Below, piece after piece: positions 8,311-15,594 of a DNA stretch of 49,590 nucleotides. This stretch comes from Micrococcus sp. Lineage in GTDB: Bacteria > Actinomycetota > Actinomycetes > Actinomycetales > Micrococcaceae. The stretch is taken from assembly GCF_030523875.1 (NCBI RefSeq), contig NZ_JAUNHR010000005.1:1-49590 (forward strand). The letters run 5' to 3'. The stretch's first letter is position 1. Every line of letters begins with the position of its first letter. The notes below the pieces were generated by a model. It did no database searches. It was not told the origin of the DNA and was given only the letters and a program-made list of their open reading frames with translations. A program made the translations under genes and the position numbers.

Positions 8311-8964
8311 TCAGCGGTGGTCGAGGGCGCGCGCCTTGCGACCCAGGACGGCGAACCCGACGCCGATCACGGCCAGGCCCGCCAGGCCCGCGGCCCACAC
8401 CCAGCCGGGCACGGCCGGGCCGGAGGCGTCCTCGGCGGGGGCGGGCGCGGTGTCGCCGTCGGCCGACGCGTCCGCGGCCGGGGCCGCTCCCTCCGACGTC
8501 GCGGGGGCGTCCGAGGAGGCGCCGGCCGCGGCCACGCCGCAGCCGGACGGGACGGTGCCCTCGGCGGGGGCCTGGGGGTCCTCCACCGCGAAGTCGAGCG
8601 AGCGCTCCTCGGAGTGCCCGTCGGAGTAGACGACGCGGTAGGCCACGTCGTACTCCCCGCGGGGCAGGCCCGCGCACAGCGGCGCGGTGAGGGTGGGCCC
8701 GTCCACGGTGGCGGCGCCGTCCTGCCACTGGTGGCCGGCGGCGTCCGTCACCTGCACGAGGTTCTGGATGCCCTGGCCGTCGATCAGCTCGCCGGAGAAC
8801 GTGAGGCTCACGGCCTCCGGGGCCTCGGTCAGGGTCGCGCCGTCCGCGGGGACGGCCTCGATCAGCTCGTCGTGTGCGGCGGCCGGGGCGGCCGTGCCCA
8901 TCACGACGGCGAGGGTGCACGCCGCCGCGGCGGTGCGCAGCCGTCCGCGCGGGGCGGGGGCCAC
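8311..8964 (-). CDS. copC: CopC-domain copper-binding protein with C-terminal membrane anchor
   Basis: A 217-residue protein. An n-region RGRLR and a hydrophobic stretch end in APAAA, so cleavage would give a mature protein starting HDELIE. The N-terminal His is the known Cu(II) ligand of CopC. The domain continues with the CopC-type PADGATLTEAPEAVSLTFS and the distal YSDGHSEE. A Ser/Ala/Asp-rich linker leads to one transmembrane helix (WVWAAGLAGLAVIGVGFAV) and a basic tail. The start is a GTG at 8964 with no visible Shine-Dalgarno sequence, so it is uncertain; it is chosen because it keeps the signal peptide intact. A 17-G run lies 25 nt upstream. Confidence 0.88.
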   Translation of the reverse strand: MAPAPRGRLRTAAAACTLAVVMGTAAPAAAHDELIEAVPADGATLTEAPEAVSLTFSGELIDGQGIQNLVQVTDAAGHQWQDGAATVDGPTLTAPLCAGLPRGEYDVAYRVVYSDGHSEERSLDFAVEDPQAPAEGTVPSGCGVAAAGASSDAPATSEGAAPAADASADGDTAPAPAEDASGPAVPGWVWAAGLAGLAVIGVGFAVLGRKARALDHR

Positions 8965-8988
8965 GGTGTGGACGGCACAGGCGGGGGT

Positions 8989-9005
8989 GGGGGGGGGGGG
9001 GGGGG
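8989..9005. repeat. Homopolymer tract of 17 G (17 C on the coding strand of copC)
   Basis: An unbroken run of 17 G residues on the + strand lies in the 140-bp gap between the small membrane protein gene and copC. It is 25-41 nt upstream of the proposed GTG start. Such tracts are prone to slipped-strand length change. Its length may also be affected by sequencing error. Confidence 0.85.
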
Positions 9006-9104
9006 CGGGCGGGGACAGGGGGTCCGCCCCGGCCCGGTCCGGCGGTCGCCGGAGGGCCGAGTCGCTGGGGCGGGGGCACGCGGGCGGCCACGCCCGCGGG
9101 GGCG

Positions 9105-9770
9105 TCAGGCCGAGAGGACCAGGGCGGGCGGGCCCCGCCGTCCCGGGGTGCCGAGGAGGAGCAGCGGACCGGCGGGACGCAGGACGCGGACCGCCGGGAG
9201 TCGGAGGGGGCGCGGGGGCGCGACCGGCCCGGCCAGGAGCACGCGCAGCAGGCGCAGCGCCGGCACGGAGGCGAGCGCCTGATCGGCCGCCGCGGCCAGG
9301 GCCCGCTCGCCGTGGCGGAGCACGGCGACGGTCAGCGCCGCGGCCACCGCGTGCGCGGCCAGCATGCCCGCGCCGTGCGCGTCTGACGCGGCGGGGCCCG
9401 CGGTGACGGCCAGGGCCGGTCCGGCGCCCGGGGGCAGGTGACCGAGGTGCGCCGGGTCCACCCCGACGGCGGCGTGCACCTGGTGCGTCCCGCCGGCCAC
9501 GGCGTACAGCGTGTGGAAGATCCCCTGGGCCACGAGGACGGCCACGAGGGTCCGCCACAGGGACAAGGTGCGCCCGGCCAGGGCGGTGGTCACGGGGGCG
9601 GCCAGCACCACGGCGAAGGCCAGCAGGGCCGCGGGGGGCAGATGTCCGCCGCCGGCGGCGGAGTGGGAGGCGGCCGCGAGGCCGGTCATCACCACGGCGC
9701 CGGCCAGGCCGCGCATCAGGCGCGCCGTGCCGCTCACGGCGCGGGAGGGCGGCGGGGCCACGGGGACCAT
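9105..9770 (-). CDS. Small multi-pass membrane protein, first gene of the copper block
   Basis: A 221-residue protein with several hydrophobic segments (GLAGAVVMTGLAAAS, AALLAFAVVLAAPV, TLVAVLVAQGIFHTLYAV, AGMLAAHAVAAALTVAVL). Several His residues lie in or near the membrane (HLPPAAL, HQVHAAVG, HLGHLP, HGAGM), which would suit metal handling, though this is inference. I do not recognise a named family. A strong GAGGAGG Shine-Dalgarno sequence lies just before the ATG at 9770. A promoter-like TAGACT lies about 65 nt upstream, making this the likely first gene of the copper/oxidase-assembly operon. Confidence 0.75.
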   Translation of the reverse strand: MVPVAPPPSRAVSGTARLMRGLAGAVVMTGLAAASHSAAGGGHLPPAALLAFAVVLAAPVTTALAGRTLSLWRTLVAVLVAQGIFHTLYAVAGGTHQVHAAVGVDPAHLGHLPPGAGPALAVTAGPAASDAHGAGMLAAHAVAAALTVAVLRHGERALAAAADQALASVPALRLLRVLLAGPVAPPRPLRLPAVRVLRPAGPLLLLGTPGRRGPPALVLSA

Positions 9771-9834
9771 GCGCTCCTCCTCGGCTCGGCGGGCGGCGGA
9801 CGGACGCGGTCGGCGTCGTCGCGGGCGTCGGTCC

Positions 9835-9840
9835 AGTCTA
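9835..9840 (-). promoter_or_regulatory. -10 element (TAGACT) of the copper block
   Basis: TAGACT on the - strand fits the TANNNT -10 consensus. It would start transcription near 9828, about 58 nt before the first ATG at 9770. No clear -35 hexamer is seen. Confidence 0.45.
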
Positions 9841-9891
9841 CTCCGGGGGCGCGCCCCCCTCGCTTCGGCGCCGCCGCCCCGTAGACGACGA

Positions 9892-9926
9892 CGGGCGCCC
9901 CGCCTCGAGAGGAGGCGGGGCGCCCG
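9892..9926 (-). terminator. Terminator hairpin after the HU gene
   Basis: CGGGCGCCCCGCCTC (9892-9906) pairs perfectly with GAGGCGGGGCGCCCG (9912-9926) around a 5-nt loop. The 15-bp GC stem begins 38 nt beyond the stop of the HU gene. Confidence 0.8.
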
Positions 9927-9963
9927 TGGCGCGTGCGGACGGCCGGGACCGACCGGGGCCGGA

Positions 9964-10245
9964 TCACTCGGAGGCGGCGGCCTTGAGCTTGGAGCCGGCG
10001 GTCACCTTCACGGAGTAGCCCGCGGGGATGGTGATCTCCTCGCCGGTGCGGGGGTTGCGGCCGGTGCGCTCCTTGCGCTCGGTGCGCTCCACGGCCAGCC
10101 AGCCGGGGATGGAGACCTTCTCGCCCTTCTTCACCTGGGCGGACAGCGACTCGAAGAGGGCGTCCAGCACGTCCGACACGGCGGACTGGGTGTTGCCGGA
10201 GCGCTCAGCGACGGCGGCGACGAGCTCCTTGCGGTTCATGGCCAT
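9964..10245 (-). CDS. hup: HU-family DNA-binding protein
   Basis: A 93-residue nucleoid protein. It starts MAMNRKELVAAVAERSG and carries the HU core GNTQSAVSDVLDALFESLS. The DNA-binding arm region runs RKERTGRNPRTGEEITIPAG, which contains the diagnostic GRNPxTGE signature. It lacks the long Lys/Ala-rich C-terminal extension of mycobacterial HupB. The ATG at 10245 is chosen because AGGAAGGAA is well spaced from it; the next in-frame ATG is two codons in. The gene stands alone between its own promoter region and a strong terminator. Its role is DNA compaction and bending. Confidence 0.95.
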   Translation of the reverse strand: MAMNRKELVAAVAERSGNTQSAVSDVLDALFESLSAQVKKGEKVSIPGWLAVERTERKERTGRNPRTGEEITIPAGYSVKVTAGSKLKAAASE

Positions 10246-10301
10246 GGTTCCTTCCTGAAGACATCGGTGACAGGCGTCCGGGCCGGTGCGGCCCGGACTT
10301 C

Positions 10302-10322
10302 CAGGTGCGAACGTACCACCTG
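10302..10322 (-). promoter_or_regulatory. HU promoter: -10 TACGTT inside a CAGGTG...CACCTG palindrome
   Basis: On the - strand TACGTT (10310-10315) lies about 65 nt upstream of the HU start. It is flanked by 6-bp inverted arms CAGGTG (10302-10307) and CACCTG (10317-10322). The symmetry around a -10 element suggests an operator or autoregulatory site. Confidence 0.35.
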
Positions 10323-10404
10323 CGCACGCGCCGCGCCCCATCTGATCGGCGTGATTCCGCGAATTCTCAGCCTCGCGCGCCCGCGCCCGGCTCCGGAGAC
10401 GACG

Positions 10405-10436
10405 ACGGCCCCCTCCGATCTCTCGGAGGGGGCCGT
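10405..10436 (-). terminator. Terminator hairpin after rpsN
   Basis: ACGGCCCCCTCCGA (10405-10418) pairs perfectly with TCGGAGGGGGCCGT (10423-10436) around a TCTC loop. It begins about 40 nt after the rpsN stop and ends the rpmB-rpmG-rpsN operon. Confidence 0.8.
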
Positions 10437-10476
10437 GCGGTCGACCGGTGTCAACGCCCGCGAGGCGGGCGAGGGG

Positions 10477-10782
10477 TCACCAGGAGGACTTGGTCACGCC
10501 GGGCAGCTCGCCGCGGTGCGCCATCTCGCGGAAGCGCACACGGGAGATGCCGAAGCGCTGGAAGGTGCCGCGCGGACGGCCGTCGATGGCGTCGCGGTTG
10601 CGCACGCGCACCGGGGAGGCGTCGCGGGGCAGCTTCTGCAGGCCCACGCGGGCGGCCTCCCGGGCCTCGTCGGTCGCGTTCGGGTCGACCAGGGTCTTCT
10701 TGAGCTCGGCGCGCTTCTCGGCGTTGCGGGCCACGATGACCTTGCGCTGCTCGTTCTTGGCGATCTTGGACTTCTTGGCCAT
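10477..10782 (-). CDS. rpsN: 30S ribosomal protein S14, zinc-independent type
   Basis: A 101-residue S14. It shows the long form ([14 protein letters not shown]...) and the conserved C-terminus [19 protein letters not shown]. It contains no cysteine, so it lacks the CxxC pairs of the zinc-binding short form. In many actinobacteria this C-minus paralogue is encoded with C-minus L33 and L28 and used under zinc limitation. It is the last gene of a tight operon, 1 nt after rpmG. Confidence 0.96.
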   Translation of the reverse strand: MAKKSKIAKNEQRKVIVARNAEKRAELKKTLVDPNATDEAREAARVGLQKLPRDASPVRVRNRDAIDGRPRGTFQRFGISRVRFREMAHRGELPGVTKSSW

Positions 10783-10783
10783 G

Positions 10784-10951
10784 TCAGCGCTCCTCTCGGA
10801 AATCGACGTGCTTGCGGACCACCGGGTCGTACTTCTTGAGAGTGATGCGATCCGGGTTGTTGCGGCGGTTCTTGCGGGTCACGTAGGTGAACCCGGTGCC
10901 GGCGGTGGACTTCAGCTTGATGATCGGACGAACGTCCTTGTCCTTGGCCAT
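10784..10951 (-). CDS. rpmG: 50S ribosomal protein L33, cysteine-free type
   Basis: A 55-residue protein beginning [18 protein letters not shown] and containing the L33 core [14 protein letters not shown] followed by [12 protein letters not shown]. No cysteine is present, so it is the zinc-independent form. Its start is 1 nt after the rpmB stop, and rpsN begins 1 nt beyond its own stop. It is part of the large ribosomal subunit. Confidence 0.96.
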   Translation of the reverse strand: MAKDKDVRPIIKLKSTAGTGFTYVTRKNRRNNPDRITLKKYDPVVRKHVDFREER

Positions 10952-10952
10952 G

Positions 10953-11189
10953 TCAGAGCTTCACTCCCTTCGAGATGAGGTCGGCGACGACCGCGTCGAT
11001 GCCGCGCACGTCGATGGTCTTGATGCCCTTGGCGGACAGCGTCAGCGTGACGTTGCGGCGCAGGGAGGGCACCCAGTACGTCTTCTTCTGGATGTTCGGG
11101 TCGAACCGGCGCTTCGTGCGGCGGTGCGAGTGGGAGATGCTGTGGCCGAAACCCGGCCCAGCCCCGGTCACCTGGCAATGTGCTGCCAT
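10953..11189 (-). CDS. rpmB: 50S ribosomal protein L28
   Basis: A 78-residue L28 with the family start [15 protein letters not shown] and the [14 protein letters not shown] motif. The C-terminal domain ([17 protein letters not shown]) is complete. It has a single cysteine and no CxxC pairs. The ATG at 11189 is preceded by GAGGAG at good spacing. It is the first gene of the rpmB-rpmG-rpsN operon. Confidence 0.96.
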   Translation of the reverse strand: MAAHCQVTGAGPGFGHSISHSHRRTKRRFDPNIQKKTYWVPSLRRNVTLTLSAKGIKTIDVRGIDAVVADLISKGVKL

Positions 11190-11542
11190 GATCACTCCTC
11201 GTGGCAAGTAGTAGTAAAAGGACGGGCGGAACCCGCATGGCGGCATGCCGTGGACGCGCGGAGGCCTCCACGGGCAGCCTGTGAGCCCCGCCCCGGGTGT
11301 GTGCACCGCACTCTTACTGCGACTTCTCGAAAAGGTGAACCAGGCTGGGTGAGAGCCAACCGAAGTGCCTTACAGATCGCTGGTGTGGACGGTGAGCCCC
11401 GACCCGTCCGGGAGGACGGGGTCGGGATCCGGTCTGCGGGAGCGTGTCGCCTTTCCGACCCGCGAGCCCTCCGGCGAAACGCCGAGGGGCACGGGAACGA
11501 CGCGCGTGCGCCGTTCCATGGTACGCGAGCGGAGGGTGGCGA
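11190..11542. other. 353-bp intergenic region between rpmB and the MarR gene
   Basis: No gene is supported here. It holds a candidate promoter for rpmB (- strand) with -35 TTCACC at 11334-11339, 17 nt, and -10 TAAGAG at 11311-11316. This predicts a 5' leader of about 115 nt. An imperfect hairpin CCCGACCCGTCC / GGACGGGGTCGGG (11398-11426, one bulge) may end MarR transcription. I saw no AT-rich Zur-type palindrome. Confidence 0.5.
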
Positions 11543-12124
11543 TCAACTCGAGGCGTCGGACTCCCGGCGCTCGTCGACGAAGCGCACGTACCAGTGCTCG
11601 GGGCGCAGCGCGCGCAGCAGCTTGAGGTTCAGGCGGGCGTACTCCTCGTGCTCCTCCGGCGTGAGGTGGTCGAGGAAGACCTCCTGCATGAGCCGCCGGT
11701 AGGGGGCCTCGGCGGCCCGGAACCGGTCGAGGCCCTCCTCCGTCACGCCCACCAGGGTGACGCGAGCGTCGTCGGGGGACGTCCGTCGCGTGACCCAGCC
11801 GCGCGTCTCGAGGCGCCGCACCACGTGCGAGAGACGGGAGAGCGAGGAGTCCAGCTGGTAGGCCACCTGGCTCATGGCCACCTCCTCGGGGTTCCGCCGC
11901 AGCGTCGTAAGGAGCTGGAACTCGAAGGGCGTGACCCCTCCGCCGCGGTGCATGTCCGACTCGATCCTGGAGTTCAGCGCGGTGGCCACCTGCAGGACGG
12001 CCACCCAGGAACTCCCCCACGGTCCCATCGGACCGGCGAGGTCGGTCTCGGTCTCCAGCACGGGCGGGGGGATGCTGCCGCGCTGCACTTCCTGGTCATG
12101 CTCCTTGCGAGCTGTGTGTGTCAT
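11543..12124 (-). CDS. MarR-family transcriptional regulator
   Basis: A 193-residue regulator. The winged helix runs from about TPFEFQLLTTLRRNPE through MSQVAYQLDSSLSRLSHVVRRLETRGWV (recognition helix) to the wing RRTSPDDARVTLVGVTEEG. The wing DDARVTLV is the usual MarR D-x-R signature. The C-terminal helices (LTPEEHEEYARLNLKLLRAL) form the dimer domain. The start at 12124 is favoured because CACGAT lies 7 nt upstream; ATG at 12133 is the alternative. Ligand and target are unknown. The neighbouring alcohol dehydrogenase gene on the same strand is a possible target. Confidence 0.9.
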   Translation of the reverse strand: MTHTARKEHDQEVQRGSIPPPVLETETDLAGPMGPWGSSWVAVLQVATALNSRIESDMHRGGGVTPFEFQLLTTLRRNPEEVAMSQVAYQLDSSLSRLSHVVRRLETRGWVTRRTSPDDARVTLVGVTEEGLDRFRAAEAPYRRLMQEVFLDHLTPEEHEEYARLNLKLLRALRPEHWYVRFVDERRESDASS

Positions 12125-12187
12125 GCCCGCCATCGTGGCAGGTCAGCGCGAGAATCGGCGAGTCCTGGCAGGCCGCCCGCAACGAGA

Positions 12188-12219
12188 GCCCGCTACCCCG
12201 TCCGAGCGGGGCGGCGGGC
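12188..12219 (-). terminator. Hairpin after the alcohol dehydrogenase gene
   Basis: GCCCGC-TA-CCCCG (12188-12200) pairs with CGGGG-CG-GCGGGC (12207-12219) through a 2x2 internal loop. It lies 10 nt after the stop of the - strand dehydrogenase gene. Confidence 0.55.
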
Positions 12220-12229
12220 GGTGCGGCCG

Positions 12230-13291
12230 TCAGGCCCGCCCGTGGGGCACGACGACGGCGCGCCCGGCGACCTTCCCGGCCTCGAGGTCGCGGTAGGCCT
12301 GCAGGGCCTCGTCCATGGAGTAGGTGGTGTAGAGCGGCTCGATCTTCCCGTCCCGGTAGAGGCGGGCGACCTCGTGCAGCTCCTCCACGGTGCCCCAGTA
12401 GGTGCTCACCAGCTCGGCCTCGTAGGGGGTGGAGAGGAAGGACCAGTCGGTGGTGGAGCCGTTGCCGATGCCCACGGTCGTCACGCGGGACTGCACGGCG
12501 GCGCTGTCCAGGGCGGTGCGCACGGTGGCGCCGACGCCCACGAAGTCGAAGGCCGCGTCCACGCCGCGGCCGCCGGTGATCTCGCGGATGCGCTCCACCT
12601 GGCCCTCGCCGCCCGGCACGGTCACCGCACCGTAGGCCTCGGCCTGGGCCATGGCCTCCTCCTTCATGTCCGTGGCGATCACGGTGGCGCCGGTGAGGGC
12701 CCTGATGATCTGCACGGCCATGAGCCCGAGGCCGCCGAGGCCCACCACGAGGGCGTACGCGCCCGGGCGGCCGAGCTTCGGCAGAGCCAGCTTCACGGCG
12801 TGGTAGGGGGTGAGGCCGGCGTCGGCGAGGGCCGAGGCGGGGATCGGGTCGGCGTCGCCCAGCGGCACGAGGTTGCGGGCGGGCACGGCGACGTACTCGG
12901 CCATGCCGCCGTCGCGACCCAGGCCCACGCCGGCCGCGCGCATGGCGCCGACGTTCTGGCAGTAGGTGTCCTGCCCGCGGGAGCAGGCGGGGCAGCGCCC
13001 GCAGCCGGTGGGGCCGTAGACGAGCTGGGCGGAGCCGACCTCGAGGCCGACGACGCCGTCGCCCAGCTCCTCGACCCAGCCGGAGGTCTCGTGGCCGAGG
13101 GTGTACTCGGGGTCGACCAGCGGGTTCATGCCCGGCTGGAACTCGGAGTAGACCGCCACGTCCGAGTGGCAGGCGCCGGCGCCGGCCACCTTCAGGAGGA
13201 CCTCGCCGGGTCCGGGGACGGGCTTCTCGACGTCCTTGAGGGCGGGGAACTGCTGGTAGGCCTCGAACCGGACGGCACGCATGGTGATCAC
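12230..13291 (-). CDS. Zinc-dependent NAD(P)-alcohol dehydrogenase (MDR family)
   Basis: A 353-residue medium-chain dehydrogenase. Catalytic zinc ligands are seen in GACHSD (Cys) and GHETSG (His-Glu). The structural zinc site is a four-cysteine loop in CGRCPACSRGQDTYC. The Rossmann nucleotide site is VVGLGGLGLMAVQ. It starts with GTG at 13291, 9 nt after AAGGAG; ATG three codons later is the alternative. It resembles short-chain aldehyde/alcohol dehydrogenases of the AdhP/NAD-alcohol dehydrogenase group of actinobacteria. The exact substrate is not readable from sequence. A MarR regulator lies directly downstream. Confidence 0.93.
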   Translation of the reverse strand: MITMRAVRFEAYQQFPALKDVEKPVPGPGEVLLKVAGAGACHSDVAVYSEFQPGMNPLVDPEYTLGHETSGWVEELGDGVVGLEVGSAQLVYGPTGCGRCPACSRGQDTYCQNVGAMRAAGVGLGRDGGMAEYVAVPARNLVPLGDADPIPASALADAGLTPYHAVKLALPKLGRPGAYALVVGLGGLGLMAVQIIRALTGATVIATDMKEEAMAQAEAYGAVTVPGGEGQVERIREITGGRGVDAAFDFVGVGATVRTALDSAAVQSRVTTVGIGNGSTTDWSFLSTPYEAELVSTYWGTVEELHEVARLYRDGKIEPLYTTYSMDEALQAYRDLEAGKVAGRAVVVPHGRA

Positions 13292-13416
13292 GGACGATCA
13301 CTCCTTCACGGTCGGTGCGACGACCCGGTGGGGCGGGCCGGCCGGCCCGGTGGGGGCGGGCCGTCACCGTCCACCCTCGCAGAGACCGTCCGCGGGCGTC
13401 AGGGACGGCCGCCCGA

Positions 13417-14154
13417 TCAGGCGACGCCGGTGCCCAGCAGCGAGCCCACCCCGAACGTCAGGGCCAGGGCCAGGGCGCCGCCGACGACGACGCGCAGCAT
13501 CGCGCGCACGGCCGGCGCGTTCCCCAGGAAGGCCCCCAGGTAGCCCGTGACCGCGAGCGCCACCAGGGTCACGCCGAAGGTGACGGGCACGCGCACGTCC
13601 ACCGGGGACAGCAGGATCGCCAGGAACGGCAGCAGCGCGCCCACCAGGAACGCCGCGAAGGAGGCGCCGGCGGCCGCCCACGGACTCACCACGTCCTTCT
13701 CGTCCATGCCGAGCTCCACGCGCAGGTGGGCCCCGAGCGCGTCCTTGGCCGTGAGTTCGCGGGCCACGGTCTCGGCGGTCGCCCGGGAGAGCCCCTCGGC
13801 CTCGTAGAGCGAGGTGAGCTCCTCCAGCTCGCCGTCGGGGTCCTCCGCGAGCTCGCGGCGCTCCTTGGCGATCAGCGCCTTCTGCGAGTCGGAGGAGGAG
13901 GACACGGAGACGTACTCCCCCAGCGCCATGGACACGGCGCCGCCGACGACGGCGGCCGTGCCCGCGAGCAGGACGGGGGTGACGGCGGTGGTGGCGCCAG
14001 CCACGCCGACCACGGTGGCGGCGACGGAGACGATGCCGTCGTTCGCGCCGAGCACGCCCGCACGCAGCCAGTTCAGGCGGGCGTGCAGGCCGGTCTGGGC
14101 GTGGGGCTCGACGGGCTCGGACAGGGGGGCGGGGGCCGCGGAGGAGGAGGACAT
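13417..14154 (-). CDS. VIT/CCC1-family iron or manganese transporter
   Basis: A 245-residue membrane protein. The family start HARLNWLRAGVLGANDGIVS forms the first helix with the conserved Asn-Asp. The central MALGEYVSVSSSSDSQKA and the cytosolic Glu-rich region (ERRELAEDPDGELEELTSLYEAEG) are typical of VIT1/CCC1 metal-binding loops. Three further helices follow. Role: moving Fe(II)/Mn(II) out of the cytosol. The ATG at 14154 has GGAGGAGG-like sequence within its own first codons and no strong Shine-Dalgarno sequence. An IdeR/DtxR-like palindrome sits 37-55 nt upstream, consistent with iron control. Confidence 0.9.
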   Translation of the reverse strand: MSSSSAAPAPLSEPVEPHAQTGLHARLNWLRAGVLGANDGIVSVAATVVGVAGATTAVTPVLLAGTAAVVGGAVSMALGEYVSVSSSSDSQKALIAKERRELAEDPDGELEELTSLYEAEGLSRATAETVARELTAKDALGAHLRVELGMDEKDVVSPWAAAGASFAAFLVGALLPFLAILLSPVDVRVPVTFGVTLVALAVTGYLGAFLGNAPAVRAMLRVVVGGALALALTFGVGSLLGTGVA

Positions 14155-14190
14155 GCGCTCATCCTGCGCCGCCCGCCGGGGGCCCGCCAC

Positions 14191-14209
14191 GAAGGTGAGG
14201 CGAGCCTCA
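14191..14209 (-). promoter_or_regulatory. IdeR/DtxR-like iron box upstream of the VIT gene
   Basis: GAAGGTGAGGCGAGCCTCA matches 13 of 19 positions of the DtxR/IdeR consensus TTAGGTTAGGCTAACCTAA. It contains the perfect inverted repeat TGAGGC-GA-GCCTCA (14196-14209). In actinobacteria IdeR is known to control VIT-type iron exporters. Confidence 0.55.
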
Positions 14210-14242
14210 ACCTCCTCTCCGACGTTGAACAGTGTTGCCCTG

Positions 14243-14255
14243 ATTGTTGAACAAG
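14243..14255 (+). promoter_or_regulatory. Candidate GntR operator upstream of the NRAMP-like gene
   Basis: ATTGTTGAACAAG differs in one base from the - strand reading of the perfect palindrome at 21412-21424 upstream of pxpA. It fits the GntR/FCD pattern TNGTNNNACNA. A degenerate half copy (GTTGAACA) lies at 14224-14231. Confidence 0.65.
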
Positions 14256-14327
14256 CACTACTGTGCCCTGTGCGCCCCGTGACGCCCGTCACCTCGCATG
14301 GCGCCCCCGCCGGAAGGTGACCTCCCC

Positions 14328-15593
14328 ATGTCCCACGCTGACTCCGCGCGGCCGTCCTCGGCCCCCGCCGAGGGCCACGGCCGCGACGCCTCCTCCCCGA
14401 GCCGCCGGACCGCCCTGCTCGGCGCCATGTTCCTCATGGCGACCTCCGCGATCGGCCCCGGCTTCATCACCCAGACCTCGACGTTCACGATCCAGCTGGG
14501 CGCCGCGTTCGCGCTCGCGATCCTGGTCTCGATCGTCATCGACATCGCCGTCCAGATGAACGTGTGGCGCGTGATCGGCGTCGCCGGCCTGCGCGCCCAG
14601 GAGCTGGCCAACCGCCTGGTGCCCGGCCTGGGCTGGCTGCTCGCCGGCCTCGTGTTCATCGGCGGCATGGTCTTCAACATCGGCAACATCGCCGGCACGG
14701 GCCTGGGCCTGAACGCCATGCTCGGCGCCGACGCCCTCATCGGCGGCGCGGTCTCCGCCCTGATCGCCATCGCGATCTTCCTGTCCAAGCGGGCCGGCGC
14801 CGCCCTCGACCGCATCGTCGTGCTCCTGGGCGCCGTGATGATCGGCCTCATGGTCTACGTGGCGGTCGCCTCGAAGCCCCCGGTGGGCGACGCCCTCGTC
14901 CAGTCCGTCAACGTGGGCAACCTGGACTCGGCCATGTTCCTGGCGCTTGCCACCCTCGTGGGCGGCACCGTGGGCGGCTACATCACCTACGCCGGCGCCC
15001 ACCGCATGATCGACTCCGGCGTGCAGGGCGTCGACGACGTCAAGCAGATCACCACCAGCTCCGTCGCCTCCATCCTGGTGACCGGTCTGATGCGGGTGCT
15101 GCTGTTCCTGGCGATCCTCGGCGTCGTCGCCTCCGGCGCGGACCTCGGCACCACCAACCAGGCCGCGAACGCCTTCCAGGCGGCCGCCGGCGAGGTGGGC
15201 CTGCGCATGTTCGGCGTCGTCCTCTGGGCCGCGGCGCTCACCTCGGTGATCGGCGCGTCCTACACCTCCGTCTCCTTCATCACGAAGTCGACGACGTCGG
15301 CCCGCACCCGCAACCTGCTCACCGTGGCGTTCATCGTGGTCTGCGCCGTGCTGTACCTCGTGCTGCGTCAGGCCCCGACCACCCTGCTGGTGTTCGCCGG
15401 CGCCTTCAACGCCCTGATCCTGCCCGTGGGCTTCGCCGTGCTGCTGATCGTGGCGGCCGTCCGCCGCGACCTGCTCGGCGGCTACCGCTACCCGAAGTGG
15501 CTCATCGTCGTGGGCGTGCTCGCGTGGCTGCTGTCCGTGTTCATCGCCGTCCGCGCGATCGGCCCGATGATCGCCCTGTTCACGGGCGCCTGA
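14328..15593 (+). CDS. NRAMP-related transporter (YcsG type) of the 5-oxoproline locus
   Basis: A 421-residue protein with about 11 hydrophobic helices. The first helix has the NRAMP-like [14 protein letters not shown]. The metal-ligand motif DPGN that should follow in true NRAMP proteins is absent. The helix-6 MPH motif is also missing; the corresponding area reads [12 protein letters not shown]. Such NRAMP relatives are coded with PxpABC and DUF1445 proteins, as in the Bacillus ycsFG-ycsI-kip operon. The ATG at 14328 follows AAGGTGA at 7 nt; a longer frame to 14298 is not supported. The DUF1445 gene starts 1 nt after its stop. It may carry 5-oxoproline or a related solute rather than metal. 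Confidence 0.85.
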   Translation: MSHADSARPSSAPAEGHGRDASSPSRRTALLGAMFLMATSAIGPGFITQTSTFTIQLGAAFALAILVSIVIDIAVQMNVWRVIGVAGLRAQELANRLVPGLGWLLAGLVFIGGMVFNIGNIAGTGLGLNAMLGADALIGGAVSALIAIAIFLSKRAGAALDRIVVLLGAVMIGLMVYVAVASKPPVGDALVQSVNVGNLDSAMFLALATLVGGTVGGYITYAGAHRMIDSGVQGVDDVKQITTSSVASILVTGLMRVLLFLAILGVVASGADLGTTNQAANAFQAAAGEVGLRMFGVVLWAAALTSVIGASYTSVSFITKSTTSARTRNLLTVAFIVVCAVLYLVLRQAPTTLLVFAGAFNALILPVGFAVLLIVAAVRRDLLGGYRYPKWLIVVGVLAWLLSVFIAVRAIGPMIALFTGA

Positions 15594-15594
15594 G

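Noticed and set aside
11190..11542. Possible tRNA or small RNA gene in the largest gene-poor spacer near rpmB
   Set aside because: No T-loop (GGTTCRA) or acceptor-stem pairing was found; only a promoter-like pair and a bulged hairpin.
13335..13348. GGGCCGGCCGGCCC palindrome after the VIT gene as a terminator
   Set aside because: It is fully self-complementary with no loop, and alternating CCGG runs are expected by chance at this GC content.
14328..15593. Annotation as a Mn/Fe NRAMP transporter because it neighbours a VIT gene and an IdeR-like box
   Set aside because: The DPGN and MPH ligand motifs are absent, the IdeR-like box is nearer the VIT start, and the GntR operator and DUF1445 coupling tie it to oxoproline metabolism.
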